Shown: positions 36,896-45,025 of the stretch, piece by piece | How the letters are laid out: the number at the start of each line of letters is the position of its first letter | How positions within the stretch are numbered: the first letter of the stretch is position 1 | From: Bacteroidetes bacterium HGW-Bacteroidetes-1 | GTDB taxonomy: Bacteria > Bacteroidota > Bacteroidia > Bacteroidales > F082 | Direction of reading: 5' to 3' | DNA: 64,000 nt | Assembly: GCA_002842755.1 (NCBI GenBank) | Contig: PHDU01000011.1 | Coordinates: forward strand, 1-64,000 | Notes under the pieces: model-generated | What the model saw: the letters and a program-made list of their open reading frames with translations, nothing else | Database searches by the model: none | What the model was told of the DNA's origin: nothing | Made by a program: the position numbers and the translations under genes

Positions 36896-37000
36896 AATTG
36901 GTTGGTTGTTTTTAAAAGTTCGAACTTAATGCCCTTGAGGTGCGGATCGTTTTTGTTGTTTTTTACGATTGGCAAAATCCTCAAGGGCATTCCTCTTTTA
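36896..37000 (+). ncRNA. Candidate structured small RNA, copy 2
   Basis: Same layout as copy 1: AATTGGTTGGTTGTTTTT, palindrome AAGTTCGAACTT (36916-36927), outer stem AATGCCCTTGAGG / CCTCAAGGGCATT (36928-36940, 36979-36991; fully Watson-Crick, the G-U of copy 1 being A-U here), then an inner stem TGCGGATCGT / ACGATTGGCA (36941-36950, 36965-36974; 9 of 10 pair). The loop has the same TTTTGTTGTTTTTT, and the end is CCTCTTTTA. The inner stem shares no sequence with copy 1 yet still folds, which points to selection on structure. Confidence 0.55.
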
Positions 37001-37182
37001 CCCCTCTCTTTCTTTCAATTATACCATTCATAATCAATGACTTACTAATGTAACTTCCATATTACACATTTTTTGCCAAAAAGAAGATGCTGGCTCGCTT
37101 AGGATTTTCGCGCTCATTACCAATTTTTTTATTGAATTTTGCACTGATAAGTTCCTGAAGAAAAAAAACGTCAAAGAGAAAA

Positions 37183-37707
37183 ATGAGAATTTACCTTGTT
37201 GGGTATATGGGTTCTGGAAAAAGTACAGTTTCAAAACGGTTAGCTCAACTGATGAATTTTGAATGTGTTGATCTTGATCAGCTATTTGAAGAAAAATTTA
37301 AGATAGAAATAGCAGATTTTTTTAAAAAATATGATGAAAGCCTATTTCGATTGCTTGAAAGTCGTTTGTTAAAAGACACATTAAAATTGAGCAACACTAT
37401 AATAGCGACAGGTGGAGGAACGCCTTGTTTTTATGACAATATGGAATGGATGAACCAAAATGGAATAACGGTTTATCTTCAAATGCATCCCCTAAGTATC
37501 GTTTACAGGTTGAATGATTCTAAAAAAAAGAGACCTCTTGTTGCATCTAAATCACAGGTTGAATTGATAAGTTTTGTACGTGATCATCTTCGTCAACGTA
37601 ACATTTATTACAGCCAGGCAAACATTATCATAAAGTCTGAATCGCTCAATATTAATGAATTATCTGAAATAATTAACTCCAACCGTAGCTATGATAATTC
37701 ACAGTAA
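37183..37707 (+). CDS. aroK: Shikimate kinase
   Basis: A 174-residue enzyme phosphorylating shikimate with ATP in the chorismate pathway. Walker A GYMGSGKST (about residues 8-16), shikimate-binding DLDQLFEE and 'FRLLESRLLK', and ATGGGTP are present in order; the lid segment carries KKKRPL. Cytoplasmic, normal length. Monocistronic on the plus strand, converging on the MbnH-like gene. Confidence 0.93.
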   Translation: MRIYLVGYMGSGKSTVSKRLAQLMNFECVDLDQLFEEKFKIEIADFFKKYDESLFRLLESRLLKDTLKLSNTIIATGGGTPCFYDNMEWMNQNGITVYLQMHPLSIVYRLNDSKKKRPLVASKSQVELISFVRDHLRQRNIYYSQANIIIKSESLNINELSEIINSNRSYDNSQ

Positions 37708-37736
37708 AAATAAATACTAACACTTTTGTTTCAGCT

Positions 37737-38885
37737 TTATTGCTCGTCAGGAAATTTATCAGGGCGACTATAGGCTGGATTGGTAAGAAATCCTTCGTCA
37801 TGCAATGTCCGAATAAAAGCTTTCAAGTCTTCTTTTTGAGTAGATGTTAGCTGCACACCTCCTCGCAACACATGGTGCATGAGTGGATTAATTTGCTCTG
37901 ACCATTTTACATGATGGGAATAAAAATCGATAACTTCATCAAGAGAAGAAAATCGTCCATCATGCATATAAGGTCCCGTTAATTCAATATTACGTAAAGT
38001 AGGTGCTTTGTAAGCCCCTTTATCAGTTATGTTTCCGGTGATCGAAAAGCGATCAAGTAAATCTGTGAAAACGGTATCCTTTCCATTGTTATAAAATAAA
38101 TGTGTTGTAAACAAAGGATTGCCGCCACCTCCATGACAGTGAAAACAATCGGCTCCTTCCTCTGTTGTAAATAACACAAAACCATTCAGCTCCGATGAAG
38201 AAAGTTGCTCCTCGCCTTTAAGAAAACGATCAAATTTGGCATTAGCTGAAACGAGTGAACGAACAAACTGGGCAATTGCTTTTTCAATATTCTTAAACGT
38301 AATTGAACTACTTCCAAAAGATTTAAAAAAAAGCTCAGGATACCCATCAATGGATTGAAAAAGTTGCTTGACTTTTGTCGTATCACCCCCAATCTCATCT
38401 TCAGCCAAAACAGCAATCCTTACAAAATCTTCCAAATTTCGAAAGTTAGTATTAGGATTATCATTAAATAAAAAGCCATTCCAGCCATAACCGCTTTGAT
38501 TCCAAACGAGGTTAATCAAAGGTAACATCACATGCTGGGTTTGAATTCCAGTTAAACCATGGACAAAACCTCCCTCAAAAACAGGATGATTGCTTCCGGC
38601 TTCGAAACTGTTAGCCTGAATATGGCATGTACCACAACTCATGAGCGAATCAGGGTGCGTGCGTCCGCTTAGCCTGCCATCATAAAAAAGAAATCTACCC
38701 AACTCAACCCCTTCAACAGTCATTGGATTGTTTACCGGAATATTCATTTTGGTCGGAAAAGCAAAAGGTATATCAAAAGTATAAGGAGTTGGTTTATATA
38801 CCGGTTCTTCCTTACTATTTTTTTCACAAGAAAGAATAACAAGAATAATTAGCAAAAGAAAAAAAAGGCTGAGGTTTTTAATCAT
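37737..38885 (-). CDS. MbnH-like diheme peroxidase (MauG/cytochrome c peroxidase family), lipoprotein
   Basis: A 382-residue protein with a lipobox (Cys20 in VILSCEK) and two c-type heme motifs, Cys84-GT-Cys87-His88 and Cys247-FH-Cys250-His251. The core 'GVELGRFLFYDGRLSG', 'PTLRNIELTGPYMHDGRF' and 'FYSHHV' are the family blocks. Known: in this family CcpA reduces peroxide, MauG matures a tryptophan cofactor, and MbnH converts a tryptophan of its partner MbnP to kynurenine. The gene directly upstream (10-bp gap) encodes an MbnP-like protein, so the MbnH role is favoured over peroxide defence. It is membrane-anchored facing the periplasm or cell surface. Confidence 0.88.
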   Translation of the reverse strand: MIKNLSLFFLLLIILVILSCEKNSKEEPVYKPTPYTFDIPFAFPTKMNIPVNNPMTVEGVELGRFLFYDGRLSGRTHPDSLMSCGTCHIQANSFEAGSNHPVFEGGFVHGLTGIQTQHVMLPLINLVWNQSGYGWNGFLFNDNPNTNFRNLEDFVRIAVLAEDEIGGDTTKVKQLFQSIDGYPELFFKSFGSSSITFKNIEKAIAQFVRSLVSANAKFDRFLKGEEQLSSSELNGFVLFTTEEGADCFHCHGGGGNPLFTTHLFYNNGKDTVFTDLLDRFSITGNITDKGAYKAPTLRNIELTGPYMHDGRFSSLDEVIDFYSHHVKWSEQINPLMHHVLRGGVQLTSTQKEDLKAFIRTLHDEGFLTNPAYSRPDKFPDEQ

Positions 38886-38895
38886 TATTTGTCAA

Positions 38896-39759
38896 CTATT
38901 TAACAGTAAGTCTAAAAACATCGATACCGTTTTCACAGGCCTTTTTCATAGCCTTTTGTTGCTGCATTATACTTCCTCCCCAAATATTATGATCATAAAT
39001 ATTTGGATTTTTAAACCAATTCTCGATTTTCATCTCAAGTTGCAGTTTGGTGCTCTTTGAAGCATGGACTGAAAATGATGTATCCTCAAAACGAACATCA
39101 AAATAGTTTTGAATGAATCCAATTATTGGCATTGTTTTTTCTGGCGGCGTATAACCTTCGCAATGCGCAGAAGTGCAGCACGCACTTCTGCTAACATAGC
39201 TTGATTTAGGCGCCAAAGTATCATAAACCTGACCAATACCCAAATGGAAATTGAAAGGTTGCGCAACATCGTCTGTGTTGATCCATTTGCCGTTCAGTTT
39301 CATATAATGATAACCTCCACCCAGATAATCCGGCCAAAACATAAACGATTCCGGTGGGTTAACAAAACGCAACGACTTGTTTTGTAATTCATTCATTCCA
39401 AAAGTAAAACTCAAACCCGTATAATCTCCTGACTTAACACCGAAACCCAGATCGAGTTGCATACTTTCCGGGATATCAGAATCAATATAAAAAATATCTC
39501 CCTCTTTTCCAATCAATATTGTTGATCCATCCGCACGATGCAACTTTAGATCTGATATCATCCACTGAATTTCACTCACAAGATATTTATTTCCTGCAGC
39601 ATTTGTATAGATCATTTGATCCGTTTCAAGCTGTTTTCCATCTACAGTATGATTAATTTCAATGATAATATTACCTTCATCCGTTTCTTGCTTACTCTGA
39701 TTTTTGTTACAAGAAACAAGAGATACAGCCATGAATAATGTAATTAATATCCTTTTCAT
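38896..39759 (-). CDS. MbnP-like copper-binding lipoprotein
   Basis: A 287-residue lipoprotein (lipobox Cys17, SLVSCNK). Pattern 'YLVSEIQWMISDLKLHRADGS', 'LGFGVKSGDYTGLSFTFGMNE', 'MFWPDYLGGGYHYMKLNGKW' and 'FNFHLGIG' matches the MbnP family, with a Cys/His cluster ACCTSAHCEG (about 193-202) and several His/Met/Trp residues for metal binding. Known: MbnP binds copper after one Trp is oxidised to kynurenine by the diheme MbnH. First gene of a two-gene operon with the diheme enzyme; an exact -7 box lies 40 bp upstream. Confidence 0.82.
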   Translation of the reverse strand: MKRILITLFMAVSLVSCNKNQSKQETDEGNIIIEINHTVDGKQLETDQMIYTNAAGNKYLVSEIQWMISDLKLHRADGSTILIGKEGDIFYIDSDIPESMQLDLGFGVKSGDYTGLSFTFGMNELQNKSLRFVNPPESFMFWPDYLGGGYHYMKLNGKWINTDDVAQPFNFHLGIGQVYDTLAPKSSYVSRSACCTSAHCEGYTPPEKTMPIIGFIQNYFDVRFEDTSFSVHASKSTKLQLEMKIENWFKNPNIYDHNIWGGSIMQQQKAMKKACENGIDVFRLTVK

Positions 39760-39798
39760 TGGCTTAATTTTTTAATTTGGTTAAAAATTGATTAACTG

Positions 39799-39806
39799 CA
39801 AAAATA
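39799..39806 (-). promoter_or_regulatory. -7 box of the MbnP/MbnH-like operon
   Basis: TATTTTTG on the minus strand (exact TAnnTTTG), about 40 bp before the ATG at 39759. Confidence 0.58.
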
Positions 39807-39941
39807 GAACCAAAAATCAACAAGATCAACTTAATTCGACCAATAGTTAAGATTCTTTTGAGGAATTCTCAGCAAATAGAAACAATGGCAAAGTGAAATC
39901 TATTTTCACCATTGATCAGTCTCCGACTAAAAAGAAATAAA

Positions 39942-39949
39942 TACTTTTG
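39942..39949 (+). promoter_or_regulatory. -7 box of phoH-purC
   Basis: TACTTTTG (exact TAnnTTTG), 39 bp before the ATG at 39989. Confidence 0.55.
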
Positions 39950-39988
39950 TACAATAAATATAAATCCTGATTTTTGCAATTAATGCCA

Positions 39989-41017
39989 ATGAGCGAACAA
40001 ATCATTCAAATTGAAAATGTCAATCCCATCGACCTATATGGCGCTGCGGATATTCATCTTAATCATGTTCAAAAAATATTTCCCAAGATCAGAATGATTG
40101 CCCGCGGTAACTTTTTAAAAGTTATTGGCGAAAATGAGGAATTGGATTTCTTTGTTAGGAGATTTGAACTGGTAATGCTTCATCTTGAACGATTTGGTAA
40201 TATTAGTGATAAAATTATTGATCAAATCATGATTGGGGATGATAACGAAGAAACCTCCCGGATATTTGGCGACAAAGAAGTTTTGGTGCATGGGCGTGGT
40301 GGCTTGCTTGTAAAAGCCATTACTGCCAATCAAAAGCGCATAGTTTCAGGCATTTCTTCAAACGATATGCTATTTGCTGTTGGGCCGGCTGGAACCGGTA
40401 AAACATACACAGCTGTTGCTCTTGCTGTGAGAGCATTAAAAAACAAAGAAGTAAAAAGGATCATCCTTACGCGGCCTGCTGTGGAAGCCGGAGAAAACCT
40501 CGGTTTTCTGCCAGGTGACATGAAAGAAAAACTCGACCCTTATATGCAACCCCTTTATGACGCGTTAAGAGATATGTTACCTACTCAAAAGCTTCTCAGC
40601 TATCTGGAGGACGGCACTATAGAAATTGCTCCACTGGCGTTCATGCGTGGTCGCACACTTGATCATGCCTTTGTTATTCTTGATGAAGCACAAAATGCTA
40701 CCCGTTCACAACTTAAAATGTTTCTAACACGCATGGGCAAGTCTTCAAAGTTTATTATAACGGGAGACATAACACAGATTGATCTTCCTTACAAACAGCC
40801 ATCAGGTTTATTCCAGGCTTTGGATTTGCTGACTAGCATCAATGGTATTGGGTTTGTTATGCTTGACGAAAAAGATGTTGTTCGACACAAACTTGTTACA
40901 AAGATTATTCTGGCTTATCAAAATTATTCTGAACCAAATAATGCCGCATTATTGTCAAGAACAGAAAAGACAAACGAATCAAAAGACACTGCATCCACAA
41001 ATCCGGATACCCAATGA
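39989..41017 (+). CDS. PhoH family ATPase
   Basis: 342 residues from ATG 39989 ([18 protein letters not shown]); the frame extends upstream only via a TTG and two extra codons. An N-terminal KH-like region, then a P-loop [14 protein letters not shown] (about 125-138), '[25 protein letters not shown]' and the Walker B/helicase-like [21 protein letters not shown]. Known: PhoH-like proteins are cytoplasmic ATPases with proposed RNA roles. The stop overlaps the start of purC by 4 bp, so translation is coupled. Confidence 0.9.
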   Translation: MSEQIIQIENVNPIDLYGAADIHLNHVQKIFPKIRMIARGNFLKVIGENEELDFFVRRFELVMLHLERFGNISDKIIDQIMIGDDNEETSRIFGDKEVLVHGRGGLLVKAITANQKRIVSGISSNDMLFAVGPAGTGKTYTAVALAVRALKNKEVKRIILTRPAVEAGENLGFLPGDMKEKLDPYMQPLYDALRDMLPTQKLLSYLEDGTIEIAPLAFMRGRTLDHAFVILDEAQNATRSQLKMFLTRMGKSSKFIITGDITQIDLPYKQPSGLFQALDLLTSINGIGFVMLDEKDVVRHKLVTKIILAYQNYSEPNNAALLSRTEKTNESKDTASTNPDTQ

Positions 41018-41973
41018 TACCTCAGGCATTAATCGAAACACAATTTTCTTTCCCTGCTCAAAAATCCTTTTACAAAGGAAAAGTAAGAGATGTGTATAAT
41101 ATTGATAACAGATTTTTAATCATGGTAGCTACTGACCGTATATCTGCCTTTGATGTAGTCCTTCCAAGAGGAATTCCCTATAAAGGTCAGGTGCTCAATC
41201 AAATCGCATCTATGTTTTTAGAAGCTACCTCCGATATAGTTCCAAACTGGAAAATCGCTACTCCTGATCCAATGGTTACTGTTGGTCTTCTGTGCAAGCC
41301 TTTCCCGGTAGAAATGGTTATTCGGGGGTTTCTTACAGGCAGTTCATGGCGTAGCTATAAAAAAGGAGCTCGTGAAATTTGCGGTATTTCACTTCCTGAC
41401 AATATGAAGGAACACCAGCGCTTTCCAAAACCAATTATCACCCCAACAACCAAAGCCTCCGAAGGACACGATCAGGATATTTCACGTGAAGAAATTATTA
41501 AAACTGGATTAATGTCTGAAGCGGATTATGATATAGTTGAAAAATATACTCATAAAATTTTTGAAAGGGGTAGTCAAATTGCAGCCAAACATGGATTGAT
41601 TCTGGTCGATACAAAATATGAATTTGGTAAAACCGATGGCAGGATTTATCTTATTGATGAAATTCATACACCCGATTCTTCGCGGTATTTTGTTACCAAT
41701 GAATATGAAGACCGGTTTATGAAAGGCGAAAACCAAAAACAACTCTCGAAAGAGTTTGTCCGTGAGTGGCTAATGGCTCATGGGTTTCAAGGACTGGAGG
41801 GTCAACAAATTCCAGAAATGACTGATGAGTATGTTATGAGTGTCTCCGACAGATATATTGAGCTTTTTGAAAAAGTCACAGGAAAGCCTTTCCTAAAAGC
41901 TGACACAAAAGAAACTTTGAATCGCATTCAAACCAATATTCTTCATTTTCTTTCCTCCCAGGGCATCCATTGA
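41014..41973 (+). CDS. purC: Phosphoribosylaminoimidazole-succinocarboxamide synthase (SAICAR synthetase)
   Basis: A 319-residue enzyme joining CAIR and aspartate with ATP in purine synthesis. Seen: [13 protein letters not shown], '[18 protein letters not shown]', '[12 protein letters not shown]', '[15 protein letters not shown]' and [29 protein letters not shown]. It is longer than the 237-residue E. coli enzyme, like other Bacteroidota and eukaryote-type forms. Overlaps phoH by 4 bp and is followed by a short hairpin terminator. Confidence 0.95.
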   Translation: MIPQALIETQFSFPAQKSFYKGKVRDVYNIDNRFLIMVATDRISAFDVVLPRGIPYKGQVLNQIASMFLEATSDIVPNWKIATPDPMVTVGLLCKPFPVEMVIRGFLTGSSWRSYKKGAREICGISLPDNMKEHQRFPKPIITPTTKASEGHDQDISREEIIKTGLMSEADYDIVEKYTHKIFERGSQIAAKHGLILVDTKYEFGKTDGRIYLIDEIHTPDSSRYFVTNEYEDRFMKGENQKQLSKEFVREWLMAHGFQGLEGQQIPEMTDEYVMSVSDRYIELFEKVTGKPFLKADTKETLNRIQTNILHFLSSQGIH

Positions 41974-42045
41974 TTTAACACTCAACACTGTCTTATTTGA
42001 GATCGTTATCGTGGGTTTTCTTTCTTATCATGCTGTAAATTATTG

Positions 42046-42070
42046 AGAACCGACTCTATTGGTTCTTTTT
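42046..42070 (+). terminator. Terminator after purC
   Basis: AGAACC (42046-42051), 9-nt loop, GGTTCT (42061-42066) then TTTT, about 70 bp past the stop. Short stem, moderate strength. Confidence 0.55.
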
Positions 42071-42141
42071 AGCATTGAATACCAAATTAGGTTACGATTC
42101 TGGTTATTTCTTTTTTCTCACCGACAAGTGTAGCTATTTTT

Positions 42142-42168
42142 CTGTACATAAACGAACAAAAGTGTTCG
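42142..42168 (+). promoter_or_regulatory. Conserved upstream operator-like element (site B)
   Basis: CTGTACATAAACGAACAAAAG followed by TGTTCG. The core CGAACA-AAAG-TGTTCG (42153-42168) is a perfect 6+6 inverted repeat with a 4-bp spacer. It matches site A (9634-9660) at 23 of 27 positions and ends 77 bp before the -24 box, within one base pair of the spacing at site A. Confidence 0.7.
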
Positions 42169-42244
42169 ACAAAGCACGGTTTACGTCCAATAAAAAATAC
42201 AATTTTTTATATATATTAAATTGATTATATGATACTTACAAAAA

Positions 42245-42261
42245 TTGGCACGCTGTTAGCA
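42245..42261 (+). promoter_or_regulatory. Sigma-54-like -24/-12 promoter element of paralogue B
   Basis: TTGGCACGCTGTTAGCA: the -24 half TGGCACG is exact and the -12 half TAGC differs from TTGC at one base, with the invariant GG and GC separated by exactly 10 bp. Transcription would start near 42272, a leader of about 30 nt. A TATAAT-like string nearby does not fit the Bacteroidota housekeeping consensus. Confidence 0.62.
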
Positions 42262-42301
42262 ATGGGTATAATAAACATAAAGAACTTAAAAATAAAAAGC
42301 C

Positions 42302-42697
42302 ATGAAAACTCAAAGCATAATCACAGCCATCCTGATCAGCGTCATTTTTCAAACAACAATATTCGCTGATAATTTTAAAATGAAAGACGAAAAATACATC
42401 GATGATATCCCTTTTAATACTGTTGAAATATTCAATAAATATATGTTATCGGACACGAGTTTTACGCAAAAAATGGATCAAGAAACCTATGTACCAGATA
42501 TTCCTTTTGATACCCAGAAAATAGCCAGCGATCAACTTTCTGAAGAGGCTACGGCTCAAACATTCAAGTTAGAAGAAGAAGCATATATTCCTGATATTCC
42601 TTTTAATACCCGGGAAATCTCCTACAAAACACGAAACATCGCTACACACAGTTCTTCCACAGCTATTTTACGCTACCTGCTTGTGATAAAAAAGTAA
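42302..42697 (+). CDS. Small secreted protein with three Y-x-x-DIPF-x-T repeats (paralogue B)
   Basis: A 131-residue protein with signal peptide 1-22 (TTIFA) and three acidic motifs: DEKYIDDIPFNT (29-40), QETYVPDIPFDT (60-71) and EEAYIPDIPFNT (92-103). They fall at exactly the residue numbers of paralogue A (9115-9489), and the segment NFKMKDEKYIDDIPFNTVEIF aligns closely with its counterpart there. The C-terminus differs (STAILRYLLVIKK, more hydrophobic and basic). Monocistronic: sigma-54-like promoter and operator-like site upstream, strong terminator downstream. No known family recognised; likely exported, function unknown. Confidence 0.82.
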   Translation: MKTQSIITAILISVIFQTTIFADNFKMKDEKYIDDIPFNTVEIFNKYMLSDTSFTQKMDQETYVPDIPFDTQKIASDQLSEEATAQTFKLEEEAYIPDIPFNTREISYKTRNIATHSSSTAILRYLLVIKK

Positions 42698-42726
42698 ACT
42701 TCCTTTCTTCTCTCTATATATACTTC

Positions 42727-42749
42727 AACCGGCTTGCGCCGGTTTTTTT
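42727..42749 (+). terminator. Terminator of paralogue B gene
   Basis: AACCGGC, TTGC loop, GCCGGTT forms a perfect 7-bp stem followed by TTTTT, 30 bp past the stop codon. Confidence 0.88.
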
Positions 42750-42874
42750 ATGTTTCTTTTACAAAAAAGATCGCACTAAATTTTTCAGCTTAACCACTTT
42801 CATTAACACCCGACTCCATCCGTTAAATTATCATTTCCACAAGCCTCTGTTTCAAAAATTCAGACAGTTCTTAT

Positions 42875-42882
42875 TACCTTTG
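42875..42882 (+). promoter_or_regulatory. -7 box of the cupin gene
   Basis: TACCTTTG (exact TAnnTTTG), 21 bp before the ATG at 42904. Confidence 0.6.
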
Positions 42883-42903
42883 TCCTAATAAAAAAATAAA
42901 ATT

Positions 42904-43263
42904 ATGTTTTTACAGGATCTTGAAGATTGCAAACCGTTTTTTGCTGGTGATAATACGCTTTTGCGAGAGATTTTACATCCGGACAAAGCACCATTGAATC
43001 TAAGATACAGCCTGGCACATGCAGTATTGAAACCCGGTTTGGCATCACAATCTCACAAATTAAGAACTTCAGAAGTTTATTACATTCTTGAAGGTGAAGG
43101 AAAAATGTTCATCAATAATGAGAGTGCAAATGTTTTTCCCGGCTACACCATCTATATCCCACCTGAAGCAAAACAATACATACAAAATACTGGAAATACT
43201 GACCTAAAGTTTCTTTGTATTGTTGATCCGGCATGGAAGCAAGAAAACGAAGTTATTTTTTAA
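42904..43263 (+). CDS. Cupin domain protein
   Basis: A 119-residue single-domain cupin. The two conserved motifs are partly visible: 'SQSHKLRTSEVYYILEGEGKMFI' (motif 1, with one His and a Glu) and 'PGYTIYIPPEAKQYIQNTG' (motif 2, where the usual His is replaced by Lys/Gln). Metal ligands are therefore incomplete, so it may bind a small ligand or a weak metal site. Cytoplasmic, monocistronic. Substrate unknown. Confidence 0.85.
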   Translation: MFLQDLEDCKPFFAGDNTLLREILHPDKAPLNLRYSLAHAVLKPGLASQSHKLRTSEVYYILEGEGKMFINNESANVFPGYTIYIPPEAKQYIQNTGNTDLKFLCIVDPAWKQENEVIF

Positions 43264-43376
43264 TAAACCAAATACTTAATCTTGATTCAGATATGAGAAT
43301 TAAATTCTGACTTTATAAGTACAGAGGTTTTTTAAGAGAAATATCTATTATGCAATATTAGTTTCCAGAACCAGGA

Positions 43377-44249
43377 TTATACATCCAAAGCCCGGCTTAA
43401 ATCTTCCAGACCATTCACCTTTTCCAAATTTGAAGAAAGTTGATAGGTTTCTATGAGTCCATTGATCATCCTTCGAATAATTGTGAGGTTTGAACATGGA
43501 AGAAAATAAGAAGCCTTATGTTCCACTTTCATCTGTCTGACATAAAGTTCGATTTCGTTACGGGTAAAAACAGCTCCTTTATTAAAAGGATTGAGATAGA
43601 ACAAAACATGCTCCTCTGATATCTCTTTCGTTTCATTCTCAATGATTTCATCCATAAATACCAACACAAAATGTTTTGGAAGATCAACGCCATAAATTGG
43701 AATCTTAAGACTCCTTGCTACCAAAATGTATAGCATCCCTAGTGAAAGCGGATTTCCTTTTTTGGTATCCAACAATTGCTTTAGGTAAAAGTTTTCTGGT
43801 GACTGGATATTGGTCGTGTTACCACTAAACTTATTAATATCGTATATCACATGATTGATAACCCTGATTTTTTCCAATGGCGTTAAATTTGGATTGAGTT
43901 CCATCCAAACTTCCTGAATGATACTGCCAACAATACGTGTTACCTCATGTATATTAAGATCAGGATACTGGTACCGGGTTACAATTAAAAAGCCTCTTAA
44001 TAGATCGTTGTAACCAAATTTTGCCCATTCACTCAACTCATTGAAAATCTGATGTTGTTGAATATCGTGAATAATTGCAATAATGCGCTGTTGTATTCGA
44101 TCATCCAAAGACTTCTCCCAGGCTTCCTCAAGGATAGGAATTGCTTCGAAGCCGTATGTATAGATCCGATTGCAAACCTGATTGAATAAAAGTTCATCAG
44201 GTTCATCCATCAAACTTATTAGCGCCCTTAATTCTTTGTTATCTTCCAT
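43377..44249 (-). CDS. SirB1/transglutaminase-like family protein
   Basis: A 290-residue protein. The region 'NPNLTPLEKIRVINHVIYDINKFSGN' followed by 'LLDTKKGNPLSLGMLYILVARSLKIPIYGVDLPKHFVLVF' is the SirB1-type transglutaminase-like core (the KGNPLSL block and the GVxLPxHF segment). The usual Cys of true transglutaminases is absent (Ser in NPLSL), as in the SirB1 group, so enzymatic activity is doubtful. It lies 135 bp downstream of nadD on the same strand and may be read from the same operon. Confidence 0.82.
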   Translation of the reverse strand: MEDNKELRALISLMDEPDELLFNQVCNRIYTYGFEAIPILEEAWEKSLDDRIQQRIIAIIHDIQQHQIFNELSEWAKFGYNDLLRGFLIVTRYQYPDLNIHEVTRIVGSIIQEVWMELNPNLTPLEKIRVINHVIYDINKFSGNTTNIQSPENFYLKQLLDTKKGNPLSLGMLYILVARSLKIPIYGVDLPKHFVLVFMDEIIENETKEISEEHVLFYLNPFNKGAVFTRNEIELYVRQMKVEHKASYFLPCSNLTIIRRMINGLIETYQLSSNLEKVNGLEDLSRALDV

Positions 44250-44384
44250 TGCTTAAAAATGATCTTTTATATAGCATCAAAAACCTTGCCTGAAAAAACT
44301 AAATTAACTGAAAATCAAATCAACTGATCAAATCAAATAGACCCAGAAAATATAACAAATAAATCAGCCTTTTACTGCTTAAAA

Positions 44385-44969
44385 TTATTCATAGAAGTGC
44401 ATCGTTGTTATATGCTCGTAAACGTCTTTGGGCAGAAAAAAACGCATGTCTTTACCTGAAGCAACAGCTCTTCGGATAAAACTTGAAGATAATTCAATTT
44501 CTGGGGCATCAACAATTTTTACCGATGGATGTGATATAAGGGTCCCTCCATCAGCTCCTTTGCGAGGGTAAACAAGCAGGTGATACCCTTCTAGAATTTG
44601 TTCATAATTTTTCCATTTGAGGAATGACTCCAGAGCATCCATCCCGCAGACAAGAAAAAACTTATATTTTGGATAACGTTCGCTTAATCTCACAAGAGTA
44701 TCAATAGTGTAGGAAGGACGAGGCAAATGAAACTCTACATCACTCACTCTGAACTTCGGATAATCTTCCAGTCCCTTTATTACCATGTCGTAACGATCCT
44801 GTTCTGCCAATAGTGACTTTTTGTCTTTTAAGGGGTTTTGTGGAGAGACGATGAACCAAAGCTCGTGAATTTCCGTAAATTCTACCATGTAATTTGCCAG
44901 CATTAAGTGGCCCAGATGGATCGGATTGAAAGACCCAAAAAACAATCCTACACGTAGTTGATCTATCAT
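44385..44969 (-). CDS. nadD: Nicotinate-nucleotide adenylyltransferase
   Basis: A 194-residue enzyme making NaAD from NaMN and ATP in NAD synthesis. The nucleotidyltransferase HxGH motif is in GLFFGSFNPIHLGHLMLA, with 'FIVSPQNPLKDK', 'PSYTIDTLVRL' and the C-terminal ISxSFIRR-like segment ELSSSFIRRAVASGKDMRFFLP. Third or fourth gene of the yicC-gmk run. Confidence 0.94.
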   Translation of the reverse strand: MIDQLRVGLFFGSFNPIHLGHLMLANYMVEFTEIHELWFIVSPQNPLKDKKSLLAEQDRYDMVIKGLEDYPKFRVSDVEFHLPRPSYTIDTLVRLSERYPKYKFFLVCGMDALESFLKWKNYEQILEGYHLLVYPRKGADGGTLISHPSVKIVDAPEIELSSSFIRRAVASGKDMRFFLPKDVYEHITTMHFYE

Positions 44970-45025
44970 ATTTCAATTATACAATTTATCTCTAAGATCC
45001 TGAAGATCATTCCTTTCTCTTAAGT

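Larger units (their letters stand above)
36442..37182. other. Long intergenic region carrying two structured repeats
   Basis: No protein gene is supported here. The region holds the two homologous elements listed separately (36524-36622, 36896-37000), 372 bp apart. Between them lies AT-rich sequence without clear similarity between the spacers, apart from a short CCGAAAACTGA shared shortly before each copy. The final 180 bp presumably contain the aroK promoter, but no good TAnnTTTG box was found. Confidence 0.7.
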
